DNA of 64,000 nucleotides from Paenibacillus lutrae (GCF_009757775.1 NZ_RHLK01000002.1:688113-752112); one strand, 5' to 3'; shown: positions 32,396 through 42,122, counted from the stretch's first letter. Numbers and translations: made by a program. The notes: a model not told the origin generated them from the letters alone.

Positions 32396-34411
32396 ATGAG
32401 ACAGACATTTTCAGGGGATGACCCGCAGAAGAAGGAGACCGACAGAAGACTGCATTTTACCCTTCGGATTAACTTTTTTTTCTTTGCCACCTTTCTTTTG
32501 TTTTGTGTTCTGATTGCCCGTTTATCGTATCTTCAATTTGTTGAAAGCGCTGCTTATCAGAAAGATAAAATGGATGTTATGCATGATTCAACCGTGCTTC
32601 CGCCAATCCGGGGGAATATTCTCAGCCGGGACGGCGTTGTGCTTGCGAATTCCCAGTCGATCCAGTCGCTTTATTTTCGCGTGGAGGGCGGAGTTAAGAA
32701 GGATACGCTGATTAAACAGAGTATCGAGAAGGCCCGCAGGCTTGAAAGTATCTTTGCTGAATATGGCAACCCTAACCTGCCGAAGATGACGGCAGAGGCG
32801 ATTGTGAAGGCAATGGATCTGGAATATGATATCACCATGTCCAAAGAGCTTAATCCCAAGCTGCCGTATTCGGAGCCAAGACGGATTAAAGCCAATCTCA
32901 CTAAAGAAGAAATAGCCTTTTTGCTCTCCAACCGGGATGAATTCCCGGGACTTGAAGTTGTGGAGGAAAGTATCCGGCAATATGATCCCCGCACCATAGC
33001 CGCCCAGCTTGTCGGATATATGAGGAAATATGATACGGCCCACAGCTTGAACTTCTATAAAAAACGGGAGGATCAGGAATATCTGCTCCGTGAAATGGTC
33101 GGTTATGACGGTCTTGAAATGATGTATCAGGATGAGCTGAGGGGTCTGCCCGGACGCAAAGTGTATCCGGTTAACGCTCAGGGCAAAATTGTAGGTAACC
33201 CTGCGATCGAGAAACCGGAGAAGGGCAAGAATCTGCGTCTGACGATTGATTCCAAGATCCAGCTGGATGCGGAGCAGGCTATTGTGGATCAGCTCAAATG
33301 GCTTCACAATCCTCCGGCCGGCTATGGCAAATTTGCCGCTCCCTATGCCCGTTCCGGTTACGCGGTAGCGATGGAGGTCGATACGGGCAAGGTGGTAGCG
33401 ATGGCTTCGATGCCGGATTACGACACGAATATCTGGTCTGACGGAGTATACTCACCAGAGGAGCAGGCGGCAACGGAGAATTTCGTCAATAATGGAGCCA
33501 TTCGCAATGCTCCGGCGAATTTTCCGAAAGATCAGCAGAAGAAGCATCCGTCCTCACTCGTTTACCTCGGCTCCACTATTAAACCGCTGACCGTTTTGGT
33601 CGGTTTGAAGGAAAGATTATTGTCGACGGGCAGCACTTTTTACGATGGCGGTTCCTTCTCGTTCGGTAAAGATAACAGTACGATCAGCAACTCGGATGGG
33701 GCAAGTTACGGCTCCCTATCGCCGACAAGAGCGATTCAAGTATCTTCGAACACGTTTATGTCAGCCAAGATCGGAATTCCTTTCTATAACAAATACCAGA
33801 AAAAATCCGGCGAAGCCTGGGAGAAGCATCTGGCAGAATTCGGACTTGGCGTGGTGACGGGCAGCGGTTTGCCATGGGAATACGACGGGATGTCCGAGAT
33901 TGATGCGGCTGCCAAAACAAGCAGTTATCAATCTGCCATGGTCTATGCTTCCTGGGGGCAGAACGGGAAGTACACCACCCTCCAGCTTACGCAATACGCA
34001 GCTACTCTGGCAAGCCGCGGCAAACGCATGAAGCCTCAGTTTGTGGAGCAGATGCTAAGCGATAAAGGCGAAGTGGTTCAGGATTACAAGCCTGAAGTCC
34101 TTAACGAGATAGATCTGCCGGATTCGTATTGGAACACGGTCATTAACGGAATGAAGAGCGGGGCGGAGGGCATTGACAAACTGCCTTATGCCGTCGCACG
34201 CAAGACAGGGACATCCACGCAGCAAGTTTCGGGCGGTCATATCGACAACGCCGTCTTTATTGCCTTCGCCCCGGAGAAAGATCCCAAGCTTGCTGTCGCA
34301 GTCATTGTTCCGGAGGGAGGATTCGGTAAGTATGGGGCTGCCCCGATCGCATCCAAAATCTTCGAATCCTACGACCAGCATATCGGCGGTCTCAGCGGAC
34401 CCAGGAAATAA
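32396..34411 (+). CDS. class B penicillin-binding protein (D,D-transpeptidase, PbpA/PBP2-like)
   Basis: A 671-residue peptidoglycan transpeptidase with a short cytosolic tail, one membrane helix near residues 24-44 (INFFFFATFLLFCVLIARLSY), a class-B pedestal starting RGNILSRDGVVLA, and a C-terminal penicillin-binding domain. The catalytic motifs are STIK (serine nucleophile in YLGSTIKPL), SSN and KTGTS. It resembles PbpA/PbpH-type enzymes used in cell elongation. There is no PASTA domain. The gene is monocistronic and closed by a 16-bp stem hairpin. GAGAGGG precedes the ATG. Confidence 0.92.
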   Translation: MRQTFSGDDPQKKETDRRLHFTLRINFFFFATFLLFCVLIARLSYLQFVESAAYQKDKMDVMHDSTVLPPIRGNILSRDGVVLANSQSIQSLYFRVEGGVKKDTLIKQSIEKARRLESIFAEYGNPNLPKMTAEAIVKAMDLEYDITMSKELNPKLPYSEPRRIKANLTKEEIAFLLSNRDEFPGLEVVEESIRQYDPRTIAAQLVGYMRKYDTAHSLNFYKKREDQEYLLREMVGYDGLEMMYQDELRGLPGRKVYPVNAQGKIVGNPAIEKPEKGKNLRLTIDSKIQLDAEQAIVDQLKWLHNPPAGYGKFAAPYARSGYAVAMEVDTGKVVAMASMPDYDTNIWSDGVYSPEEQAATENFVNNGAIRNAPANFPKDQQKKHPSSLVYLGSTIKPLTVLVGLKERLLSTGSTFYDGGSFSFGKDNSTISNSDGASYGSLSPTRAIQVSSNTFMSAKIGIPFYNKYQKKSGEAWEKHLAEFGLGVVTGSGLPWEYDGMSEIDAAAKTSSYQSAMVYASWGQNGKYTTLQLTQYAATLASRGKRMKPQFVEQMLSDKGEVVQDYKPEVLNEIDLPDSYWNTVINGMKSGAEGIDKLPYAVARKTGTSTQQVSGGHIDNAVFIAFAPEKDPKLAVAVIVPEGGFGKYGAAPIASKIFESYDQHIGGLSGPRK

Positions 34412-34489
34412 GAAGCTTACACGGACTGACTTAGACCAACCGGCATCTTCTGCTGCCTAAGCGTTGTGGTGCGCTCCTGCATAAATCCA

Positions 34490-34540
34490 AACAGCCGCGC
34501 TGTTAGTGCTCCCACCGGGAACAATAACAGCGCGGCTGTT
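34490..34540. terminator. strong bidirectional hairpin between PBP and corA-like genes
   Basis: A perfect 16-bp inverted repeat (AACAGCCGCGCTGTTA and its complement at 34525-34540) lies between convergent genes. T-tracts are short, so it may act as terminator in both directions. Confidence 0.75.
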
Positions 34541-34568
34541 TAGGCGTATATCGGTATCTGGTCCATGG

Positions 34569-35507
34569 TCAGATCCAGCCTTTTTTACGGAATAGAATAA
34601 ACATGCATAAGCCGAGAATGCCCATTAAGCCGAAAATATAAATGTCTGCGTGCGGAATCTCCAGGATGCCGAGAACATTCGTAAAATTCATCCCGAACAG
34701 GCCGGTAACGAAGGTGAGCGGCATAAAGATGGTGGTCAATGCGGTAAAGATTCTCATAATTTCGTTGGCCCGGTTGGCTACGCTGGCCTGATAGGCTTCC
34801 CGCAAGTTGCCCATCAGATCGCGCAGGGTATCGAAGGTATCGACGATTTTAACCGCATTATCATGAATATCATCAAAATACTTCTGCAGCTGGTTATCGA
34901 TCAGCCGAAGCTCCTTGCGGTTCAAGGTGGCGACGACATCACGCTGGGGAACCAGCATTTTCTTGAGCCACAGAATTTCCCCGCGGAGTCCGATAATCTC
35001 ATTCAGATGAGTTTTCTTTGTATTCATCAGAATATCTTCTTCGAGCTTCTCGATTTTATCTTCGATCCGGTCACCTACGCTGACATAATTATCAATCACC
35101 AGGTCGACCAGATGGTATAGAAAACGGTCCGGACTGTTCACTTCTTCGTTCCACAGCTGAGGTTTGATAGCGCGAAGCTCCTGGATTTTCTGTCTGGTTA
35201 CGGTGATGATGTAATGCTTGCCTAAAAATATATTGAGGGCGCGCAAGAAAATTTCTTCGTCATCGAACCGGATACTGTTCAAAACGATAAAATAGTGCGT
35301 ATCGTAAATTTCAAGCGCAGGCCGCTGTTCTTCTTCACTTAAACAGTCTTCGACAGCCAGATCATGCAGGTGGAAAAGGGGCTGGAGCAGCACCAGATCA
35401 TCCACGTCCGCATCGATCCAATAAAAGCCGGACTCGGGTGGTGTCAGCGTCTCATGAATATCTTCCACCATTGTAAAATCGCCTTTCTGTACCAGGCGTG
35501 TTTTCAT
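34569..35507 (-). CDS. CorA-family divalent cation (Mg2+/Co2+) transporter
   Basis: A 312-residue CorA-type channel with a large cytosolic alpha/beta N-terminal domain, a long helix rich in charged residues, and two C-terminal membrane helices. The signature GMN is present in LFGMNF after the first helix (IFMPLTFVTGLFGMN). In minus-strand DNA, the GTG at 35516 overlaps the AGAGGTG ribosome site, and the ATG at 35507, six bases after it, is the likely start. It is a single gene, and the neighbouring methionine operon is divergent. Substrate preference between Mg, Co and Ni cannot be read from the sequence. Confidence 0.92.
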   Translation of the reverse strand: MKTRLVQKGDFTMVEDIHETLTPPESGFYWIDADVDDLVLLQPLFHLHDLAVEDCLSEEEQRPALEIYDTHYFIVLNSIRFDDEEIFLRALNIFLGKHYIITVTRQKIQELRAIKPQLWNEEVNSPDRFLYHLVDLVIDNYVSVGDRIEDKIEKLEEDILMNTKKTHLNEIIGLRGEILWLKKMLVPQRDVVATLNRKELRLIDNQLQKYFDDIHDNAVKIVDTFDTLRDLMGNLREAYQASVANRANEIMRIFTALTTIFMPLTFVTGLFGMNFTNVLGILEIPHADIYIFGLMGILGLCMFILFRKKGWI

Positions 35508-35948
35508 CCGTTTCACCTCTTGGAGCGAAACAGCTCAGAGCACACCTGTCCACAGGAGTCCTAAGGAAACCTACGGATGCTGGAGTGCCGGCTGCGCTTC
35601 GCTGTATTTGATTTTGTAAGGCTTTGCCTCATTCCGTTGCCACTTCCGAAGCTGCACCTTCTCGGTCGGTCCCCGTCCATCCGTATGTTTCCCCCCTTTA
35701 TTATTCCGTGTCGAACACTTGTCTAGTATATACCTACAAATTCCCCGATTCAAGCAGGAACTCCCGGGAATTTATCGCTTTAAAAGTGTTCATTTATCGT
35801 ATGCGTCAAGCTTTTTATGGTGAAAGGCGCAAAGCTGGATTTCCCCTTTATTTTTACAGGGCTTGTTAGATTATGGAGAAAATTTATTCGTAAAAGCCTT
35901 GACTTTTACCCGGCAGCCTTTAAGATAGAAGATAACTGAATAAACTTT
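35508..35948. other. divergent intergenic region between corA-like gene and S-box
   Basis: No gene is seen. TTGACT at 35899-35904 and TAAGAT at 35921-35926 (16-bp spacer) form a likely promoter for the S-box/metA transcript, which would begin near 35933. The corA-side promoter is not obvious. Confidence 0.55.
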
Positions 35949-36075
35949 CTTATCAAGAGTAGGTGGAGGGACTGGCCCGATGATACCCGGCAACCGACAT
36001 TGTATCCCCGAGGAACAATGCACGGTGCTAATTCTTGCGGGAGCTGCTTGTGCAGCTTCTGGGAGATGAGAGAGA
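35949..36075 (+). promoter_or_regulatory. SAM-I (S-box) riboswitch
   Basis: The S-box core is unmistakable: TATCAAGAG, GGTGGAGGGACTGGCCCGATGA, CCCGGCAACC, then GGTGCTAATTC and a closing strand GAGATGAGAG. It binds S-adenosylmethionine. A terminator hairpin at 36098-36132 follows, so SAM should terminate transcription before metA. It controls metA-metI-metC. Confidence 0.97.
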
Positions 36076-36097
36076 GCATGTTTGCATAAGGATGAAC

Positions 36098-36132
36098 AGG
36101 CCTTTCTCAACTTTTTTGAGAAGGCCTTTTTA
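36098..36132 (+). terminator. S-box terminator
   Basis: AGGCCTTTCTCAA pairs with TTGAGAAGGCCT around a T-rich loop and is followed by TTTTTATTTT, directly downstream of the SAM aptamer. Confidence 0.88.
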
Positions 36133-36157
36133 TTTTCTTTCCAAGGAGGAACGACAG

Positions 36158-37102
36158 ATGCCTATTAAAATTCCCGATAATCTTCCAGCAAAAGAAGTGT
36201 TGACCCATGAGAATATTTTTGCCATGGATGAGACCGTCGCTTACCACCAGGACATCCGCCCGCTGCGGATTGTCATTCTCAATCTCATGCCGACTAAGGA
36301 AACCACGGAGACGCAGCTGCTTCGTCTGCTCTCCAATACGGCACTGCAAGTCGAATTCGTTCTGCTCCATCCCAAGACCCATACTTCCAAAAACACTTCT
36401 CCGGAGCACTTGGAGATGTTCTATAAAACATTCGAAGATATTCGTGACGAGAAATTCGACGGGATGATCATTACGGGGGCCCCGGTCGAACAGATGGAAT
36501 TCGAAGATGTCCACTATTGGGAGGAACTCAAGGAAATTATGGATTGGTCCTCCGATAACGTGACTTCGACGCTTCATATCTGCTGGGCTTCCCAGGCCGG
36601 TCTTTACCACCATTTCGATATTCCTAAATATTCGGTGGACAAAAAGCTGTTCGGCGTCTTCCCTCATACAATCAGCGAGGAGAACGTGGAGCTGCTCAGA
36701 GGGTTCGACGAAGTCTTCTTCGTCCCGCAATCCCGGCATACCGAAGTACGCCGCGAAGATATTGAAAAAGACGACCGGCTGATTATTTTGTCCGAGTCGG
36801 ATGAAGCGGGAATTTACATTGTGTCAACGAAAGACGGCAAGCAAATTTTCGTGACGGGGCACTCCGAATATGATCCGCTGACTCTGAAATGGGAATATGA
36901 GCGGGATGTAAACAAAGGGATGGACGTTGAAATTCCCCGAAATTATTACCCGGGCAACGATCCAAGCAAAAAGCCGCGCATCACGTGGCGGGCCCATGCC
37001 AACCTGCTGTTTTCCAACTGGCTGAACTATTATGTCTACCAGGAAACGCCATATGATCTGAATGCGGGAAGAGAGCTCAGCGCACTTAGTGCCTGTCTAT
37101 AG
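36158..37102 (+). CDS. metA: homoserine O-acetyltransferase (MetA family)
   Basis: MetA acylates homoserine in the first committed step to methionine. The 314-residue protein has the nucleophile in HICWASQAG (Cys near residue 142) and catalytic His in [13 protein letters not shown]. Residue 111 is Glu ([10 protein letters not shown]). In characterised MetA enzymes Glu at this position goes with acetyl-CoA use and Gly with succinyl-CoA, so O-acetylhomoserine is the predicted product, consistent with MetI next door. The frame is open from 36035 inside the riboswitch, but AAGGAGG before the ATG at 36158 and the MPIKIP N-terminus fix the start. Confidence 0.95.
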   Translation: MPIKIPDNLPAKEVLTHENIFAMDETVAYHQDIRPLRIVILNLMPTKETTETQLLRLLSNTALQVEFVLLHPKTHTSKNTSPEHLEMFYKTFEDIRDEKFDGMIITGAPVEQMEFEDVHYWEELKEIMDWSSDNVTSTLHICWASQAGLYHHFDIPKYSVDKKLFGVFPHTISEENVELLRGFDEVFFVPQSRHTEVRREDIEKDDRLIILSESDEAGIYIVSTKDGKQIFVTGHSEYDPLTLKWEYERDVNKGMDVEIPRNYYPGNDPSKKPRITWRAHANLLFSNWLNYYVYQETPYDLNAGRELSALSACL

Positions 37103-37131
37103 ATACCTTATATATTGGAGGAGAGAAGCCT

Positions 37132-38301
37132 GTGAATATCGAGAGTCGTTTGGCGCAAATCGGTTCAGTATCTGAACCCGTTACAGGGGCGGTAAGTTTC
37201 CCGGTATATCAAGCAACTGCATTTCGTCACCCTAAACTAGGAGAAAGTACGGGATTTGATTATGCGCGAACCAAGAGCCCCACGCGTAAAGTGCTGGAGG
37301 ACGCAATAGCGGATCTGGAATCGGGCGATGCCGGATTTGCCTGTTCGTCCGGAATGGCTGCGCTGCAGACGATTTTTACCCTATTCAGCCAAGGAGATCA
37401 TCTAATCGTTTCTCTTGATCTATACGGGGGCACTTACCGGCTGCTTGAGCAAATTATGTCCCGCTTTGGCGTAAGCGCTTCTTACGTGGATACCAATGAT
37501 GTGGAAGCGCTGGAAGAGGCCTATCTGCCGAATACGAAGGCTGTGCTGATCGAAACTCCTACGAATCCCCTTATGATGGTGACCGACCTGGAACTGGTCT
37601 GCAGCTGGGCGAAGAGTAAGAACGTGCTGACTATTGTGGACAACACGCTGCTTACACCTTATCTGCAGCGCCCTATCGAGCTGGGTGCCGACATCGTTAT
37701 CCACAGTGCAAGCAAATACCTGGGCGGCCATAACGATGTTCTCGCAGGGCTGATCGTAACCAAAGGACAGGAATTGTCCGAACAAATGGCCTTCCTGCAT
37801 AATTCCATCGGAGCGGTGCTCGGGCCGCAGGACAGCTGGCTGCTTATGCGCGGCATGAAGACGCTGGCGCTGCGCATGGAGCGTCATGAGCAGAATGCGA
37901 CGGCGATCGCGCTATACCTCGATGAGCATCCGCTCGTTGCGGAAGTTTTCTATCCGGGACTGGAATCCCACCCGGGTCATGCCGTGCAGAAGAAGCAATC
38001 ATCCGGCAACACGGGGATCTTCTCCTTTAAAATGAAAGATGCCCGCCTGATCGAGCCGATTCTGCGTCATGTCAAGCTGATCGCTTTCGCGGAAAGCCTC
38101 GGCGGTGTCGAGTCTCTCATGACGTATCCCGCGGTTCAGACGCATGCGGACATTCCGCTTGAAATCCGGGAGAAGGTCGGCGTGGATGACCGGCTGCTCC
38201 GCTTCTCTGTAGGCATCGAGCATGTGGATGATCTGATAACCGATCTGGCTCAAGCGATAGAGAAAGCGCAGGCGGAGCTGGACGGAGGTGCCGGGGCATG
38301 A
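37132..38301 (+). CDS. metI: cystathionine gamma-synthase / O-acetylhomoserine thiolyase (MetI-like)
   Basis: A 389-residue Cys/Met-metabolism PLP enzyme. It has DYARTKSPTRKVLE, the SSGMAA block, DLYGGTYRLLEQ and the PLP lysine in HSASKYLGGHNDVLAG. It replaces the acetyl group of O-acetylhomoserine with cysteine (or sulfide in MetI of B. subtilis). The start is GTG with GGAGGAGAG upstream. It is separated from metA by 29 bases and overlaps metC by four, so the three are one S-box operon. Confidence 0.92.
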   Translation: MNIESRLAQIGSVSEPVTGAVSFPVYQATAFRHPKLGESTGFDYARTKSPTRKVLEDAIADLESGDAGFACSSGMAALQTIFTLFSQGDHLIVSLDLYGGTYRLLEQIMSRFGVSASYVDTNDVEALEEAYLPNTKAVLIETPTNPLMMVTDLELVCSWAKSKNVLTIVDNTLLTPYLQRPIELGADIVIHSASKYLGGHNDVLAGLIVTKGQELSEQMAFLHNSIGAVLGPQDSWLLMRGMKTLALRMERHEQNATAIALYLDEHPLVAEVFYPGLESHPGHAVQKKQSSGNTGIFSFKMKDARLIEPILRHVKLIAFAESLGGVESLMTYPAVQTHADIPLEIREKVGVDDRLLRFSVGIEHVDDLITDLAQAIEKAQAELDGGAGA

Positions 38302-39449
38302 CGGACGAACGCGGATTCGGCACCAAGCTTCTTCACTTCGGCGGAGAAATCGATAAGACTACTGGGGCTTCCAGCACGCCGATCTACCAGGCCTCTACGT
38401 TCCATCACTTCTCGCTGGATAACCCGCCGCAGTTTGACTATTCCCGCTCCGGCAATCCGACGCGTCAAGCGCTGGAAAATTACATAAACGTGCTGGAAGG
38501 AGGCGCGCGCGGATTTGCTTTTGCATCGGGCATGGCGGCGATTTCGTCCGCGTTCTTCCTCTTGTCGAGCGGAGATCACGTCATCTGTACGGAAGACGTA
38601 TATGGAGGTACCTACCGGCTGTTGACCGCTATTCTCACAAGGATGAATATAGAGACGACATTCGTGGATATGACCGATCCGGAGAAGGTGAAGGCGGCAC
38701 TGAAGCCGAATACGGCAGCGGTCTTCCTGGAGACGCCTTCGAACCCTACGCTCAAAATTACCGATATCGCGGTTATTTGCAGCTGGGCGAAGGAGAACGG
38801 GCTGCTCACGATGCTCGACAACACGTTCATGACGCCGTACTATCAGCGTCCGATTGAACTCGGTGTCGATATCGTGCTGCACAGTGCGACCAAGTTCCTC
38901 GGCGGGCACAGCGATGTGCTCGCAGGGCTCGCCGTTGTCGCAAGCGACACTCTCGGAGACCGGATGAAGCAGATCCAGAACGGTCTCGGCAATGTACTCG
39001 GGCCGCAGGACAGCTGGCTGCTCATGCGCGGCATGAAGACGCTGAAGACGCGGATGGAAGCGCACGAGCTGAATGCCCGGCGCCTGGCCGAGTGGCTGAG
39101 CAGCCATCCGGCGGTCGAGCGGGTCTATTACCCCGGGCTGCCGGGTCATCCGGGCCGTGAGATTCACGAGAAGCAGTCGCGCGGCTACGGCGCGGTCGTA
39201 TCGTTCGACGTAGGTGGCGGCGATCGTGCGAAGAAGCTGCTCGGAGCCGTGAGCATTCCGCTGGTAGCGGTGAGCCTCGGCGCGGTGGAGAGCATTCTGT
39301 CCTATCCTGCGATGATGTCCCATGCGGCCATGCCTCTGGAGGTCCGGCTGGAACGCGGCATCACCGATGGGCTGGTCCGATACTCGGTCGGCCTGGAAGA
39401 TATCGACGACATTTTGGGAGATCTGGATACGGCTTTGCGGCAGTTGTAA
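38298..39449 (+). CDS. metC: cystathionine beta-lyase (MetC-like)
   Basis: A 383-residue paralog of the preceding enzyme in the same PLP family: DYSRSGNPTRQALE, ASGMAAI, EDVYGGTYRLL, LDNTFMTPYYQRP and the PLP lysine in HSATKFLGGHSDVLAG. As the second member of the MetI-MetC pair it should cleave cystathionine to homocysteine; the alternative, cystathionine gamma-lyase activity, cannot be excluded by sequence. The ATG overlaps the metI stop as ATGA. A hairpin terminator shared with the convergent gene follows. Confidence 0.9.
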   Translation: MTDERGFGTKLLHFGGEIDKTTGASSTPIYQASTFHHFSLDNPPQFDYSRSGNPTRQALENYINVLEGGARGFAFASGMAAISSAFFLLSSGDHVICTEDVYGGTYRLLTAILTRMNIETTFVDMTDPEKVKAALKPNTAAVFLETPSNPTLKITDIAVICSWAKENGLLTMLDNTFMTPYYQRPIELGVDIVLHSATKFLGGHSDVLAGLAVVASDTLGDRMKQIQNGLGNVLGPQDSWLLMRGMKTLKTRMEAHELNARRLAEWLSSHPAVERVYYPGLPGHPGREIHEKQSRGYGAVVSFDVGGGDRAKKLLGAVSIPLVAVSLGAVESILSYPAMMSHAAMPLEVRLERGITDGLVRYSVGLEDIDDILGDLDTALRQL

Positions 39450-39496
39450 AGATCCTCAAGGGGAGAAGCCACAGGGCTGCTCTATAAAATAAAGGA

Positions 39497-39530
39497 AAAA
39501 GTCTCCGGGCTGGTTGCCGGAGACTTTTTT
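39497..39530. terminator. bidirectional terminator between metC and the DUF4247 gene
   Basis: AAAAGTCTCCGG pairs with CCGGAGACTTTT; T-tracts occur on the + strand side and A-tracts before the stem serve the minus strand. Confidence 0.88.
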
Positions 39531-39542
39531 GTGCTGTATATC

Positions 39543-40559
39543 TTATTTCTTGGAAGAGCTGGATTTGGAGGAAGAAGAGGAACCGCTGCTCGATGAACTG
39601 GAAGAGCTGCCGGAGGAACTGCTCTTGCTTGAACTTCCGGAGGAGCTGTAGCTTCCGGAGGAGCCGGAACCGCTGCTCTTGCTGGAGCTTCCTGAAGAAC
39701 TGGAACCACTGCTCTTGCTTGAGCTTGAGCTGCCTGTTGAGCTCGAACCGCTGCTCTTGGAAGAGCCGCTTCCGGAAGAAGCGGAACTGCTGCCGGAGCT
39801 GCTTTTGGACGGAGCTGCCGTAGGGCTCGACTTGGTTGTGAATGAACCGGAACCGCTTGAAGTCGTCGGCGGTTTGGCGGTTGCTCCGGTCGCCGGGCTC
39901 TTCTCTTTGGCGGAGCCGGAAGCTTTGCCGGAAGGGCTGGAAGCAGGTTTTGAGCTTGGAGAACTGTTCGGAGCCGAATCCTTCTTGGACTTAAATGCGC
40001 CGGTGCCGCTTGAAGTGGTGGGCGCCTTTGCCCCGGGTGCCGGTGAAGATGAAGCAGCCGGCTTAGTTGCCGTCTTGGCTGCAGACGTATTAGTTGTATT
40101 ATTTTTGTAGGAGTTATATTTTTTCTTCTTTGCCGTGTCCTCCATGATATCATCCAGAAGATCGGCGGCAATAAATCCCGCGAGCAAGGCACCTGCTTCA
40201 TCGAAGTTATCATGAACATACTCGTAAGTATCTACCTCGACATCCGATCCGTCTTCCCCTTGTGTGATCGTGATGATCTCATCTTGATACACCAGCACCA
40301 TTTTCTCTTCGGATACAGGGCTGATCTCTTTAGGGGCTTTTTCGGACTGGAGTGCGCCGGCAACTTCGGATACTTTTAATTGTGGGGCGTGGTAGGTGGT
40401 GGAAAGACTATTGTCCGCACCTTCTGTTTTTACCAGCTCATACTGATTTTGTACATACTTGGCAGGATCGGGAAGAATAGAGATAATGCCGTACAGAATC
40501 CACACTAGAAAACCAAGAGTGACTAGGGTCGCTATAGAACTTTTTGCATATTTAGACAT
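39543..40559 (-). CDS. DUF4247 membrane-anchored protein with long Ser-rich tail
   Basis: A 338-residue protein with an N-terminal membrane helix (residues ~8-29), a DUF4247-type domain up to about residue 145 (VAGALQSEKAPKEISPVSEEKMVLVYQDE... FDEAGALLAGFIAADLLDDIMED), and about 190 residues of Ser/Gly/Lys/Pro/Thr-rich sequence. The last 110 residues are almost only Ser, Gly and Lys. In other Bacillales DUF4247 genes sit with DUF350 and ATP-grasp genes; here that cluster is at 24-27.6 kb, and its second gene has a similar Ser/Gly/Lys tail. Location outside the membrane is likely. Function unknown. Confidence 0.82.
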   Translation of the reverse strand: MSKYAKSSIATLVTLGFLVWILYGIISILPDPAKYVQNQYELVKTEGADNSLSTTYHAPQLKVSEVAGALQSEKAPKEISPVSEEKMVLVYQDEIITITQGEDGSDVEVDTYEYVHDNFDEAGALLAGFIAADLLDDIMEDTAKKKKYNSYKNNTTNTSAAKTATKPAASSSPAPGAKAPTTSSGTGAFKSKKDSAPNSSPSSKPASSPSGKASGSAKEKSPATGATAKPPTTSSGSGSFTTKSSPTAAPSKSSSGSSSASSGSGSSKSSGSSSTGSSSSSKSSGSSSSGSSSKSSGSGSSGSYSSSGSSSKSSSSGSSSSSSSSGSSSSSKSSSSKK

Positions 40560-40946
40560 ACAGTCCGGACCTCACGGATGCGTATCCATCCCATGTCTGA
40601 CGAGTGCAATCATAACCCATTTTATTCATTTTATTCTGACCACCTTATTAAAAAATAGCTTCAAAATAGTTCTTAATTTACACTATATTTGAATAATAAG
40701 GTAATGCGCAAGAACTTTAATAATTTTATTCATCAAGGCTTATTGATAGCGGGCCCATGGTGGCAGGATCAGGTGCAGCATGGCCGACGCACGCAATTTC
40801 CGTAGCAGGATCATCTGGCGTATGTTACAATGGGATAAAGTTTATTTTTTTATGTAATTTTTTTCACATAGTATAGGAATGCCGCGGGCGGATATGCGCT
40901 GACAGGCTAGTTTTCGCACACGGAAAGACAGAGAGGAGTGAATGCG
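40560..40946. other. divergent intergenic region between DUF4247 gene and mqnC
   Basis: About 380 bases without a recognisable gene or aptamer. The first third is AT-rich upstream of the minus-strand gene, and a T-rich run lies at 40840-40865 before mqnC. No convincing promoter pair or operator was found. Confidence 0.45.
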
Positions 40947-42083
40947 ATGAACCCGATTGACCGCATTCTGGACAAATCGCTAGCCGGTGAACGCATAGAT
41001 CTAGAGGATTGTGTGACGCTGCTTGAATCAAATGAAATTGAAAAGATGGGGCATACCGCTAATAAAATTATGCTGAAGCACCATCCTGAGCCTATTACGA
41101 CCTTTGTAATCGGAAGAAACATTAATTATACGAACGTCTGTGACGTGTATTGCAGATTCTGTGCTTTCTATAGAAGACCCGGCTCCACGGAAGGATATGT
41201 GCTTACCAATGAGGATATCTTCCGCAAAATCCAGGAGACACTGGACGTAGGCGGTACGGAAATTCTGATGCAGGGCGGTACGAACCCTGACCTGCCATTC
41301 AGCTATTACACGAATTTGCTGCGCGAAATCAAGCAGCGTTTTGATATTACCATGCATTCTTTCTCCCCGGCCGAGATTTGGAAAATGAAGGATGTATCGG
41401 AAGGCCTCTCTCTGGAAGAGGTTATCCGCGATCTGCGTGATGCCGGGCTGGATTCTCTTCCGGGAGGAGGAGCTGAAATTCTGGATGACCGCATCCGTAT
41501 GAAAATCAGCAAGAAGAAAGGTTCCTGGCGCGATTGGATGGATGCTATGGAAACCGCTCATCGCCTCGGTATGAGCACGTCCGCTACCATGGTGTACGGT
41601 TTTGGTGAAACGATGGAAGAGCGTGCCCTTCACTTACAGCGTATCCGGGACGCCCAGGACAAATGCATTCAGAACGGATATGATTCCAAAGGCTTCCTGG
41701 CGATGATTCTGTGGCCGGTACAGCCGGACAATACGAACCTGAATGTCGAGAAAAGCAAGCCGGAAGAATATTTGAAAATGCTTGCCATCAGCCGCATCAT
41801 GCTGGACAATATTCCGAACTTCCAGTCTTCTTGGGTAACCATGGGACCTGAGATCGGCCGCCAGTCGCTGCATTATGGCTGCAATGACTTCGGCAGCACG
41901 ATGATCGAGGAGAACGTAGTGTCGGCAGCGGGTACGACGCACAAAGTTAACATCGGCTCGACCCTCGATATGATCCGCCAAGCCGGTAAAATCCCGGCTC
42001 AGCGCAATACACGCTATGATATTCTGCGCGTGTTCGATAATGAGAACGAGAAGATCGAGAAAGACTTCGTTATGCAGAACTAA
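40947..42083 (+). CDS. mqnC: cyclic dehypoxanthine futalosine synthase (radical SAM)
   Basis: A radical SAM enzyme of the futalosine menaquinone pathway that cyclises dehypoxanthine futalosine. The 4Fe-4S cluster motif CxxxCxxC is in CDVYCRFCAFYR (cysteines around residues 67-74), followed by GGTEILMQGGTNPDLP, HSFSPAEIWKM and LPGGGAEIL. GTG at 40938 overlaps the AGGAG ribosome site, so the ATG at 40947 is the likely start (378 residues). No other mqn gene is nearby, so its pathway partners must lie elsewhere. It is monocistronic. Confidence 0.93.
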   Translation: MNPIDRILDKSLAGERIDLEDCVTLLESNEIEKMGHTANKIMLKHHPEPITTFVIGRNINYTNVCDVYCRFCAFYRRPGSTEGYVLTNEDIFRKIQETLDVGGTEILMQGGTNPDLPFSYYTNLLREIKQRFDITMHSFSPAEIWKMKDVSEGLSLEEVIRDLRDAGLDSLPGGGAEILDDRIRMKISKKKGSWRDWMDAMETAHRLGMSTSATMVYGFGETMEERALHLQRIRDAQDKCIQNGYDSKGFLAMILWPVQPDNTNLNVEKSKPEEYLKMLAISRIMLDNIPNFQSSWVTMGPEIGRQSLHYGCNDFGSTMIEENVVSAAGTTHKVNIGSTLDMIRQAGKIPAQRNTRYDILRVFDNENEKIEKDFVMQN

Positions 42084-42122
42084 CCAATCTGGCAGATGCA
42101 GCGAATCATATAGGAACAACAA

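Noticed and set aside
37132-39449. MetI and MetC as one duplicated gene from assembly error
   Set aside because: The two paralogs differ throughout in sequence, overlap as ATGA, and fit the known MetI-MetC pair in Bacillales.
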